Positions 1 to 5,728 of a stretch of 7,991 nucleotides of DNA are shown one piece after another. Position numbers and translations under genes: made by a program. Source of the stretch: Bacillota bacterium (GTDB lineage Bacteria > Bacillota > Clostridia > Peptostreptococcales > Anaerovoracaceae); contig JAFWDF010000112.1 of NCBI GenBank assembly GCA_017534025.1, forward strand, positions 1-7,991. The letters are read 5' to 3'. The first letter of the stretch is position 1, and each line of letters opens with the position of its first letter. The notes beneath the pieces were generated by a model, which had not been told where the DNA came from, did not search any database, and saw only the letters and a list, made by a program, of their open reading frames with translations.

Positions 1-26
1 AACACTTACCCTACACAACGAACTAA

Positions 27-215
27 CTAACATACAACCTTCGCTTCGATGGTTATTTCTTTCTTAATCGTGTCGGCATGATTTTCCGCATCGAGAATAA
101 TATTTTTCGCTCTCTGCTCTGCCGAACCGATTGCTTTTTCACTGGTATTCTTCCTGATAATGTATCCCGCCAGTCCCCCGATCACGAGAGCCGCGAGAAC
201 ACAGACCAGGGTAAT
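27..215 (-). pseudogene. rny: RNase Y amino-terminal fragment, truncated near the window edge
   Basis: RNase Y is the membrane-anchored endoribonuclease that starts mRNA decay in many Firmicutes. The translation has a hydrophobic segment of about 20 residues, then GYIIRKN, IGSAEQRAKNII and KKEITIEAK. This matches the family's amino-terminal anchor followed by the start of its charged coiled coil. The KH and HD domains are absent. After the EAK triplet (about position 39) the family normally continues with EEIHKLR-like residues, but here three unrelated codons lead to a TAG at 27-29. No ATG, GTG or TTG lies in frame near the ribosome binding site. An AGGAGG (223-228) sits 7 nt before an in-frame ATT (213-215), used here as the nominal start; ATA at 228-230 is another option, 9 nt after GGAGG at 240-244. 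Either the gene is decayed, or the left contig end is faulty and the true gene continues. The family call is firm; the pseudogene status is not. Confidence 0.7.
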
Positions 216-222
216 GATCTTG

Positions 223-244
223 CCTCCTATTAAAACACACCTCC
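223..244 (-). promoter_or_regulatory. Two consecutive Shine-Dalgarno-like sites before the RNase Y fragment
   Basis: On the minus strand GGAGG (240-244) is followed 11 nt later by AGGAGG (223-228). The first suits an in-frame ATA at 228-230 and the second an in-frame ATT at 213-215. Neither serves a standard start codon in the RNase Y frame; the only nearby GTG (236-238) is in another frame and meets TAA after two codons. Confidence 0.5.
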
Positions 245-263
245 AAATCAGTTTATACGGACA

Positions 264-279
264 CCGGACTTTCGCCCGG
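264..279 (-). other. GAAA-tetraloop stem-loop in the RNase Y leader
   Basis: The minus strand reads CCGGGC GAAA GTCCGG, a 6-bp stem with one G-U pair capped by a GNRA-type GAAA loop. No T-run follows, so it is not an intrinsic terminator. It lies in the roughly 120-nt leader between the predicted promoter and the RNase Y fragment, about 20 nt before the first Shine-Dalgarno site. I could not match the surrounding sequence to a riboswitch class. A local CGG-TGT-CCG pairing would compete with it. Confidence 0.45.
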
Positions 280-340
280 AATAGCTTGCTAAGTCAATGT
301 ATGAATGATAATTATTAATTTTGATAAAGGTATCCTATTA

Positions 341-369
341 AGTTTATAATGGATTCACACGATTGTCAA
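341..369 (-). promoter_or_regulatory. Predicted promoter for the RNase Y leader
   Basis: A perfect -35 TTGACA (364-369) stands 17 nt from TAAACT (341-346); TATAAA at 343-348 is an alternative with 15-nt spacing. It lies just after the MinD-like stop codon, and no terminator separates the two genes, so read-through is also possible. Transcription would start near 334 and give a leader of about 120 nt. Confidence 0.55.
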
Positions 370-390
370 GAATGGGAGGATGTGCACCTG

Positions 391-1122
391 TCATTTGCGA
401 AGGTCATTATAAATGCGAAGAAAAATCCGTTTGAAATTTCTGACAATGTAGCTGTCTTTCCGGCAAACCACCGGAATGCTGCTGTTCATGGAAAGATGGA
501 TGTTTTCATCGAAGATCACACCACCGGCAATTGGCATGCGGATGGCTTCATCGATCTCCTCCAGATCCGGAAAACAGTCGTGCTGATGGTCATGCCTGCG
601 AACCCGGTTAATAATGGCATAGCGGTGGCGAATGCCGCATTTCTGCAGATTAATATCCAGCGACTCCGTCTCCCGGATGGAGGAATACTCCTGTGTCATC
701 AGAACCACGGCAATATTTGCCTGCGAAACGGCAGCTCTCCAGTCCCTGCCAAGGCCCGCCGGCGTATCAATAATAATGAAATCAAACCGCGCGGATAATA
801 CACCGCAGATCTGTTCCATGTCCGCTGTGCGGAGACTGGCTTTGGCATGGTCCTGCGATGCCGACAGCAGATACAGCGCTTTGAAGCGGCTGTCCCGGAT
901 CAGCGCTTTGTCCAGCGGGCAGATACCCCTGACTACATCGGCTATATCATACACAATCTGGCTTTCCAGCCCGAGTGCAATATCCAGATTTCTAAGTCCT
1001 GCATTCAGATCCATCAGCAGTACTCTGCATCCGCTCATGGCAAGTACCGAAGCGAAATTCGCCGCAAACATGGTCTTGCCGGAGCCCCCGTTCCCGGAAG
1101 TAACCGCGATTATCTCACACAT
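391..1122 (-). CDS. MinD-like P-loop ATPase with altered active site
   Basis: This 243-residue protein aligns by eye along its length with MinD, the division-site ATPase that binds the membrane as an ATP-bound dimer. The P-loop is at residues 9-17 with the Walker lysine K16 kept. GLRNLD (42-47), a VYD segment (57-59) and DTPAGL (119-124) match MinD. Three positions depart from it: residue 11, the signature lysine of deviant Walker A proteins, is Asn; residue 40, Asp in MinD, is Asn; and the RDSD-like segment is RETE. The last about 18 residues (VRNFKRIFLRIYNDLRK) could form an amphipathic membrane-targeting helix. The start is supported by AGAGG (1131-1135) 8 nt upstream. No minC or minE is in the window. 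It follows radC, the general neighbourhood where Firmicute minCD lie. It could be an ATP-binding but hydrolysis-impaired MinD paralogue, or a decaying gene with an intact frame. Confidence 0.8.
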   Translation of the reverse strand: MCEIIAVTSGNGGSGKTMFAANFASVLAMSGCRVLLMDLNAGLRNLDIALGLESQIVYDIADVVRGICPLDKALIRDSRFKALYLLSASQDHAKASLRTADMEQICGVLSARFDFIIIDTPAGLGRDWRAAVSQANIAVVLMTQEYSSIRETESLDINLQKCGIRHRYAIINRVRRHDHQHDCFPDLEEIDEAIRMPIAGGVIFDENIHLSMNSSIPVVCRKDSYIVRNFKRIFLRIYNDLRK

Positions 1123-1211
1123 GATAAAAACCTCTGACAGAACACGATTTCCTTTTCACCGGAAACCGGCGCTCACAAACAAATCCGATTAATCACAAAC
1201 TTATTCTTTAT

Positions 1212-1240
1212 ATTATACACTTTTTTCCTGTCCTGAGCAA
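1212..1240 (-). promoter_or_regulatory. Predicted promoter for the MinD-like gene
   Basis: The minus strand has a perfect -10 TATAAT (1212-1217), with TTGCTC (1235-1240) 17 nt upstream as a 3-of-6 match to the -35 consensus. It lies between radC and the MinD-like gene and leaves a leader of about 80 nt. Confidence 0.6.
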
Positions 1241-1250
1241 ATAGCAGGCG

Positions 1251-1272
1251 AAAAAACACATGCCGGCTCATG
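1251..1272 (-). terminator. Weak hairpin plus T6 after radC
   Basis: On the minus strand, overlapping the radC stop, CATG pairs with CATG around an AGCCGG loop (1259-1272), followed by TG and six Ts (1251-1256). The stem is only 4-5 bp, so termination would be partial at best. Confidence 0.35.
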
Positions 1273-1948
1273 CTTCAAAGTACCCTTCCCTGCGAAGGCT
1301 GACATATATTCCATCGCCGATAATGATGTGGTCCAGAACCCGGATCCCCAGCAGTTCCCCGGCGCTGGCCAGTCTTTCGGTCAGGCGGAGATCCGACTGG
1401 CTGGGCTGCGGATTTCCGCTGGGATGATTATGGATCAAAATGATATTAGCGGCACCTCTGCGGATCGCAGGGGAAAAGACATCGCGCGGATGCGCTTCCG
1501 AACTGGCAATAGACCCTACGGAGATTTCTTCCCATGCAATAATCTCATTTTTTACATTCAGCATGAGTATGCGAAAATGTTCCTGATGAAAGCAGCGCAT
1601 CGGTTCCATGAAAAGCGCCGCCACACGGTCCGGGGTGGAAGCATCCATTCTTTTTTCTCTGGGCGTGGTCGTCAGCCGGCGGCCGAATTCCGCCGCGGCG
1701 AGCAGACGGGCTGCCTTTGCGGTTCCGATGCCCCCGATCCGGCACAATTCTTCCGCGCCGCATTCTCCCAGATACAATATGCCCGACGGATCCATGGCCA
1801 GCAGCTTTTCCGCCACTGCAACGGCGGACTGCTCCCTGGTTCCGCTGCCAATCAGAACAGCGATGAGTTCTGCATTGGAAAGAGACCGGACCCCCTGTTC
1901 CAGTATCTTTTCCCGCGGCCGCTCCATGGCAGGCAGTTCTTTAATCAT
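1268..1948 (-). CDS. radC: RadC-family JAB/MPN protein
   Basis: This 226-residue protein has full RadC length. The amino-terminal part carries the family's ELPxxERPREK and LSNAELIAVLIGSG motifs (residues 4-36) and a helix-hairpin-helix-like GGIGTAKAARLLAA segment (72-85). The carboxy-terminal JAB/MPN domain has the metal-site signature H173-x-H175-P-S-G...D186 and upstream acidic residues E140/E141. RadC was named for a DNA-repair phenotype, but its true biochemical role is unsettled; the metal site suggests a hydrolase. It lies 104 bp after maf in the usual Firmicute maf-radC order and probably shares its transcript. The start is uncertain: the ATG at 1946-1948 fits family alignments, but the only good Shine-Dalgarno (GGAG, 1968-1971) is 19 nt away. 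An in-frame ATT at 1955-1957 would have 10-nt spacing. Confidence 0.93.
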   Translation of the reverse strand: MIKELPAMERPREKILEQGVRSLSNAELIAVLIGSGTREQSAVAVAEKLLAMDPSGILYLGECGAEELCRIGGIGTAKAARLLAAAEFGRRLTTTPREKRMDASTPDRVAALFMEPMRCFHQEHFRILMLNVKNEIIAWEEISVGSIASSEAHPRDVFSPAIRRGAANIILIHNHPSGNPQPSQSDLRLTERLASAGELLGIRVLDHIIIGDGIYVSLRREGYFEA

Positions 1949-2003
1949 GATACGAATAGTTCTGTTTCTCCTTTCTGTCTCTGGACTTCCCGGAGAAACG
2001 GTT

Positions 2004-2020
2004 TTTCCGGCAGCCGGAAA
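2004..2020. repeat. 17-bp palindrome between maf and radC
   Basis: TTTCCGGC and GCCGGAAA flank a single base, giving an effective stem-loop of at least 6 bp. It has no T-run on the minus strand after it, so it is not an intrinsic terminator for maf. Confidence 0.5.
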
Positions 2021-2024
2021 TGCA

Positions 2025-2044
2025 CCGGCACACTAGTGCGCCGG
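2025..2044 (-). repeat. GC-rich stem-loop just after the maf stop
   Basis: The minus strand has CCGGCGCAC and GTGTGCCGG around TA, a stem of up to 9 bp with one G-U pair. It begins 9 bases after the maf stop codon and is not followed by Ts. It could protect the maf 3' end or tune read-through into radC. Confidence 0.5.
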
Positions 2045-2052
2045 AAACGGTC

Positions 2053-2643
2053 TCAGCCGGTCAGTCCGGCCAGCTCTTTCACCAGCATTTCCATCGGAAG
2101 TCCGATCACATTGGACAGACTTCCCTCCACAGCCGTTACATGACTTCGCCAGGAACCCTGGATTGCGTAGGATCCCGCTTTATCCATCGGTTCTCCGCTC
2201 CGGACATAAGCGGCAATTTCTTCATCACTGTACTCCCCGAACGTCACCTCCGTGACATCGTAAAACACCCGGCGCACCGTTCCGTCCGCAGAAATCAGGC
2301 TGACCCCCGTCATGACCTGATGGGCACGGTTCCGCAGCGCGCGCAGCGTCTCTGCAGCGTCCTGTTCATCCGCCGGTTTGCCCAGAATCCGCCGGTCATA
2401 CACGATGGTATCGGCACCGATCACCAGTCCCGCCTCCAGCTGTCCGGCCACAGCGGAAGCCTTCCGAAACGCATTGAACATACAAGCCAGGTGCGGCGGT
2501 GTTCCTTCCGGAACCGTTTCAGGCACATCGGCAGTGATTATTACAAACTCCGGAACCGCCTGACGGAGGAGTTCCTTTCTTCTCGGTGATCCGGACGCGA
2601 GAACGATCTTTCCCCACCGACTGATCAAATCCATTTTTTCCAT
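2053..2643 (-). CDS. maf: Maf-family nucleoside triphosphate pyrophosphatase
   Basis: Maf proteins hydrolyse non-canonical or excess nucleotides to the monophosphate and pyrophosphate; the YhdE branch acts on dTTP and UTP. Counting from the chosen start, the 196 residues show ASGSPRRKELL (16-26), a conserved lysine (K61) in FRKASAVA, GADTIV with D78, LGKP with K89, and the late signature KAGSYAIQG to NVIGLP (155-183). The carboxy-terminal IQG and EGSLSNV pattern favours the dTTP/UTP branch over the m7GTP (YceF) branch. The frame opens upstream to 2712, but that precedes the predicted transcription start at about 2710. The ATG at 2641-2643 has GGAGG (2649-2653) 5 nt upstream, and 196 residues is the normal family length. 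ATG at 2653-2655 is a weaker alternative. It heads a maf-radC transcript. Confidence 0.93.
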   Translation of the reverse strand: MEKMDLISRWGKIVLASGSPRRKELLRQAVPEFVIITADVPETVPEGTPPHLACMFNAFRKASAVAGQLEAGLVIGADTIVYDRRILGKPADEQDAAETLRALRNRAHQVMTGVSLISADGTVRRVFYDVTEVTFGEYSDEEIAAYVRSGEPMDKAGSYAIQGSWRSHVTAVEGSLSNVIGLPMEMLVKELAGLTG

Positions 2644-2716
2644 CCGTTCCTCCATATAATCCGGCTGCTCCTTTCCTCTCACAAACCTGTTATTCCGGCC
2701 AACTGCCGGCATATAT

Positions 2717-2745
2717 ATTTTACCATGGCCGCCGTTTCATCTCAA
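2717..2745 (-). promoter_or_regulatory. Extended -10 promoter for maf-radC
   Basis: TTGAGA (2740-2745, 5 of 6) and TAAAAT (2717-2722, 5 of 6) are 17 nt apart on the minus strand, with TGG directly before the -10, forming an extended -10 element. A 5-bp hairpin (CCGGC/GCCGG, 2695-2709) would sit at the very 5' end of the transcript. Confidence 0.7.
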
Positions 2746-2780
2746 GGCAGTCCGGCCCCGGCGAACCCTGTACAGAACGC

Positions 2781-2817
2781 AAAAACGCGGCAGATGAAGG
2801 CGTTTTCATCTGCCGCG
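2781..2817 (-). terminator. Strong intrinsic terminator after the IMP cyclohydrolase gene
   Basis: A perfect 13-bp inverted repeat (2786-2798 with 2805-2817; arms end GCAGATGAA/TTCATCTGC) with a 6-nt loop is followed on the minus strand by five Ts (2781-2785). It lies about 60 nt after the stop codon and separates the gene from the maf promoter. Confidence 0.9.
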
Positions 2818-2877
2818 GCAGTATCGGTTTCAGCGCATCCTGAAAGAAGCGCCGCAAATCCTGTTCACAGTACTTTA

Positions 2878-3594
2878 TTATTTATTGGCGTTCACGATAC
2901 GCGATTCATATTCGCCGGTGGCAATGTCAATCACACGTACGAAAAGGGATACCTTATTGTCCGCATTGAGGCTTTCCCAGATCAGATCCGTCATTTCATC
3001 GATCGTGCCATCCGGAATCGTAACGAGTTCCGGTTCTCCCTCAAAGCTTGGAAGCGGATTGCCGTCACCAAGATAGGTATGCAGGAAACGGTAGGCTCCT
3101 GCTTTCGGAGAATCGTACGCGTATGTGAAATGCATGCAGGATTCCGGATCTCCGTTGTCCGTGCGGATCATGGACATGGCATACGCAAAACTGCCGCCTT
3201 CAACGTGCATGATGCCGGAGATTCTCGGTGTGTAGTTCGGCGCATCCGGCTCAAACTGTCTGCCTCTGAGGGACTGTTCAAATGTCTGCTGCTTGTCCAT
3301 CAGTTCATAGATAGTGTCGGTCTGGTCACCGTTGGTCACGATCGTCTTATTGCCGAGAACCCGGACCGGAGCATAAATGATCAGACTCGGATCCACTACC
3401 TTGGAAGGGTCAAAGGCTTCCGTACGGATTCCCTCACCATCTTCCACAAAAATACGGTTTCTGCTGTTGACGCTTCTTCCCATGATGAAGTACGCGGTCA
3501 CGGCCTTTTTTCCATCGCCGGTACGGCCGATCACAATCCCTCTTCCGGGATAGGCATTATTTTTCAATACATCTGCAAGTGCTTTGCTTTCCAT
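2878..3594 (-). CDS. IMP cyclohydrolase-like protein (PurO family)
   Basis: The 238-residue protein fits the PurO/IMP_cyclohyd family, which closes FAICAR to IMP in the last step of purine synthesis in archaea; most bacteria use PurH instead. Recognised family stretches are AYPGRGIVIGR (residues 14-24), YFIMGRSVNSRNRIF, DPSLIIYAPVR, VTNGDQTDTIYE, FEPDAPNYTPRISGI, GNPLPSFEGEPE and, near the end, WESLNADNKVSLFVR. There is no signal peptide or membrane segment, so it is cytoplasmic. The frame extends to a GTG at 3612, but that codon overlaps the ribosome binding site; AAGGAGG (3601-3607) stands 6 nt before the ATG at 3592-3594. It has its own promoter and terminator and no purine genes next to it. 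The family assignment is from memory of the motifs; whether it catalyses the cyclohydrolase reaction here is inference. Confidence 0.75.
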   Translation of the reverse strand: MESKALADVLKNNAYPGRGIVIGRTGDGKKAVTAYFIMGRSVNSRNRIFVEDGEGIRTEAFDPSKVVDPSLIIYAPVRVLGNKTIVTNGDQTDTIYELMDKQQTFEQSLRGRQFEPDAPNYTPRISGIMHVEGGSFAYAMSMIRTDNGDPESCMHFTYAYDSPKAGAYRFLHTYLGDGNPLPSFEGEPELVTIPDGTIDEMTDLIWESLNADNKVSLFVRVIDIATGEYESRIVNANK

Positions 3595-3632
3595 AGAATT
3601 CCTCCTTGTCACAGGCTGACACGACCATTTCC

Positions 3633-3649
3633 GGCGGATTCATTCCGCC
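3633..3649 (-). repeat. Stem-loop in the purO-like leader
   Basis: GGCGGA and TCCGCC pair across a 5-nt loop, within the roughly 60-nt leader and about 25 nt before the ribosome binding site. It is not followed by Ts and does not cover the Shine-Dalgarno. A role in mRNA stability or regulation is only a guess. Confidence 0.35.
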
Positions 3650-3663
3650 TATGTTCTATATCA

Positions 3664-3692
3664 AGTATAAACTAACAAAAGTGACCTGTCGA
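3664..3692 (-). promoter_or_regulatory. Predicted promoter for the purO-like gene, overlapping a terminator
   Basis: TCGACA (3687-3692, 5 of 6) and TATACT (3664-3669, 5 of 6) are spaced by 17 nt. The -35 hexamer lies in the loop-proximal part of the downstream arm of the preceding operon's terminator, and the T-run forms part of the spacer. Confidence 0.55.
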
Positions 3693-3716
3693 TACAGAAA
3701 CTGTCCGACAGGCCAC
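3671..3716 (-). terminator. Intrinsic terminator of the ABC/GldG operon
   Basis: GTGGCCTGTCG (3706-3716) pairs with CGACAGGTCAC (3681-3691) on the minus strand, an 11-bp stem with one G-U pair. The loop region can form a further ACAG/CTGT stem. Four Ts and then GTTAGTTT follow. It starts 10 nt after the DUF4340 gene's stop codon. Confidence 0.8.
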
Positions 3717-3725
3717 AAATTCACA

Positions 3726-4295
3726 TTATTCAGAAAGATTTTCCTGAGCCGCTGCTTCCATCAGGTCGGAAGCCGGGAGAAAAGATCCCGAGACAGAAGA
3801 TGCCAGCGCTACGATCTGACTTTCGCCTTTCATACAGGCATAGGTCACACCGTTCATGCTGTTCACACTGCCTTCATACAGACCGTGCTCACTCCCGTCC
3901 TTCAGGGTCAGATCCAGTGTAAACACCGGTTTTTCCAGTCCGTACTTCGCCAGTTCATCCAGGTTGTCGGAGACAATGGTCTCCGCATAGACATCACCGG
4001 CCGCCTGCAGCATATTGTCTACCTTGTCCGAATCCGGCGTCCCGGACGGATCCTGGTCATAGCTCCAGCCGCCGTCTTTCCCCCGGGTAAAAGAATATTC
4101 CACACCGTCCAGCGTATACCGGAACGATGTCACATCCGCCGGTTCAAAAGACAGCACCTGCGTTCCCCGGTCCGCTTCCTCCTGGTGCTTGTTCCAGGCA
4201 CGGACTCCGAAAAACAGTCCGAGCAGCAGCGCCAGTATAACCAGCAGGATAATCAGCTTTTTCGCGCCGCTCATCCCTTCCTTGTATTCAGCCAT
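3726..4295 (-). CDS. DUF4340-type membrane-anchored protein, export operon
   Basis: This is a 189-residue protein with a short basic amino-terminus, one membrane helix (about residues 12-32) and a soluble domain likely outside the cell. The segments FEPADVTSFRYTLDGVEYSFTR, GGWSYDQDP and NLDELAKYGLEKPVFTLDLTLKDGSEHGLYEG resemble the DUF4340 repeat. Many family members are longer and carry repeated domains; this one has about one, so it is a short version. Its ATG overlaps the TAA of the GldG-like gene by one base (TAATG), with AGGAG (4305-4309) 9 nt upstream, so the two are translationally coupled. It is the last gene of the operon. The likely role is an accessory subunit of the ABC machine; no substrate can be read from the sequence. 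Confidence 0.8.
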   Translation of the reverse strand: MAEYKEGMSGAKKLIILLVILALLLGLFFGVRAWNKHQEEADRGTQVLSFEPADVTSFRYTLDGVEYSFTRGKDGGWSYDQDPSGTPDSDKVDNMLQAAGDVYAETIVSDNLDELAKYGLEKPVFTLDLTLKDGSEHGLYEGSVNSMNGVTYACMKGESQIVALASSVSGSFLPASDLMEAAAQENLSE

Positions 4296-5716
4296 TATTT
4301 CTTTCTCCTCTTCAGCCAGATAACCAGCCCTGCGATCAGCACCGCCAGCGGAATGATAATGACCGCGACCAGCGCCCAGATCAGTGTATGCATCTGCGGT
4401 ACTGTGATCGGATCGGAAGACAGACTCTTGGACGGAATGGAAACCATGGTATTTTCTTCATTCGAACACATATGCGCCACGCAGCTCATGAACAGATCCA
4501 GATTTCCCAGGCCAAAGCTCTGGTTCACATTGTCATCAATCAGCGAAGCTGCGGAAATGGCGATTAACTCACCGGCCGCATTATCTTCTTCCAGAGTGGA
4601 AGAACCGGTCGCCAGAACCGCTAAATCGTAAGTTCCTTCCGGATCACCATCCTCCTTTTCCAACGTGGCGAAGGAGCCGTCATCGCCCGGTTTTTTCAGA
4701 TAAGCGGAGGATGAAGTTGTCACCAGTTCCGTGGTCTCAATATTTTCCGCTTCATGCAGTGTGTAGCCCAATGCGTAAGGCACCAGAATATTAGTATTGG
4801 AATTCATAACTCCGGAAGTGATGTCACTGTCCTGCAGAGTGCCGAGTACATAAATCGGATACTGATAATAATGGTTGGCACCTTCCATTACAATCCCTTC
4901 ATTCACCGTAATTCCGTAAGCATCAAGAATGGAGTTGAAATTCGTCAGCGCCGATTCCGCATAAGCGGAAAGTACGATTACCTTGCCGCCGTCCCGGAGG
5001 TAATCCAGAACCAGGCCGGCTTCGGATTCTGTATAATCCGACTGCGGCGCATTGATCAGCAGGCAGTCACAGTCCTCCGGAATCGATGACGCAGCCATCA
5101 GATTCAGTTCCGCCGTTTCCAGATTCTGCTGTTCTATGCGCGTTACCGCTAAGGAGCCCAGAGCCGATTCGCCGTGCCCCGTCACAGTATAGAGCTTCGA
5201 AAGATTGCCGCTGGTAACATAGGCAATGGCACTGGTCAGCTGTCCTTCCCCGTCAAAATTGTAGGAAACCTGTCCGGTCGAGTAATAGGAATCATAGTCC
5301 GCCGGGAAAATGCTGTTCAGATCTACCGTGCGTTCCCGGTTTTCGGACTTGACAATCACGCTTCCCGCCGTCAGATCCTTGTACTGATCCGCCATAGCCA
5401 TGTTAATGGTCGGATCCACATATTCCACAGTAATTTTATTGGATGCAGATTCATATTTGTTCAGCACTCTGACCAGCATATCCTCTGCTTTATCCTCCGG
5501 CGCCAGAACCGTCATTGTAACATCCTGGTCCAGATCCTTCAGCACGGAACGGGTTTCCTCGCTGATGGAATACAGTTTGTTGGCCGTCAGGTCCACCTTG
5601 TTCACGCTGTCCGGAAGCATCCCGGCAACCATATTAATGACGAGCACGATGGCAATGACGACCGCGATCAGAGCAGCGCTGTACGCGCCGTATTTTACAT
5701 TTTTTGTATCAAACAC
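4295..5716 (-). CDS. GldG-like ABC auxiliary membrane protein
   Basis: From the chosen GTG (5714-5716) this is a 473-residue protein. It has an amino-terminal membrane helix (about 11-34), a large extracytoplasmic part, and a carboxy-terminal helix (about 442-467) ending in basic WLKRRKK. The middle matches the GldG/ABC-transporter auxiliary domain: LTANKLYSIS, an EYVDPT segment, YTVTGHGES (about 176-184) and CLLINAPQSDYTESEAGLVLDYLRDGGKVIVLS. GldG works with GldA and GldF in Bacteroidetes gliding; homologues in non-gliding Clostridia have no settled function. The start is a choice: AGGAGG (5725-5730), which overlaps the permease stop codon, is 8 nt from this GTG but only 2 nt from the ATG at 5720-5722, and it abuts the GTG at 5723-5725. 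It lies between the permease and the DUF4340 gene. Confidence 0.88.
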   Translation of the reverse strand: MFDTKNVKYGAYSAALIAVVIAIVLVINMVAGMLPDSVNKVDLTANKLYSISEETRSVLKDLDQDVTMTVLAPEDKAEDMLVRVLNKYESASNKITVEYVDPTINMAMADQYKDLTAGSVIVKSENRERTVDLNSIFPADYDSYYSTGQVSYNFDGEGQLTSAIAYVTSGNLSKLYTVTGHGESALGSLAVTRIEQQNLETAELNLMAASSIPEDCDCLLINAPQSDYTESEAGLVLDYLRDGGKVIVLSAYAESALTNFNSILDAYGITVNEGIVMEGANHYYQYPIYVLGTLQDSDITSGVMNSNTNILVPYALGYTLHEAENIETTELVTTSSSAYLKKPGDDGSFATLEKEDGDPEGTYDLAVLATGSSTLEEDNAAGELIAISAASLIDDNVNQSFGLGNLDLFMSCVAHMCSNEENTMVSIPSKSLSSDPITVPQMHTLIWALVAVIIIPLAVLIAGLVIWLKRRKK

Positions 5717-5728
5717 AGTCATCACCTC

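Noticed and set aside
264..295. Possible group II intron domain V (GCGAAAGTC-like core)
   Set aside because: The loop is similar, but the lower stem does not pair as domain V requires, no correctly placed catalytic triad was found, and no intron-encoded protein is present.
1328..2143. Plus-strand open frame of 271 codons over radC and the maf end
   Set aside because: It is antisense to two well-supported genes, crosses their intergenic hairpins and has no family resemblance.
2644..2712. Longer maf start beginning MPAVGRNN
   Set aside because: It would begin upstream of the predicted transcription start, has no ribosome binding site, and adds residues not seen in Maf proteins.
2725..3675. 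Plus-strand open frame of 316 codons opposite the purO-like gene
   Set aside because: It runs antisense across a gene with clear family motifs and its own promoter and terminator. It has no ribosome binding site and an incoherent composition rich in His, Arg and Ser.
3606..4631. Plus-strand open frame of 341 codons
   Set aside because: It spans the terminator and the DUF4340 and GldG-like genes in antisense, with no recognisable domain; a shadow of codon bias.
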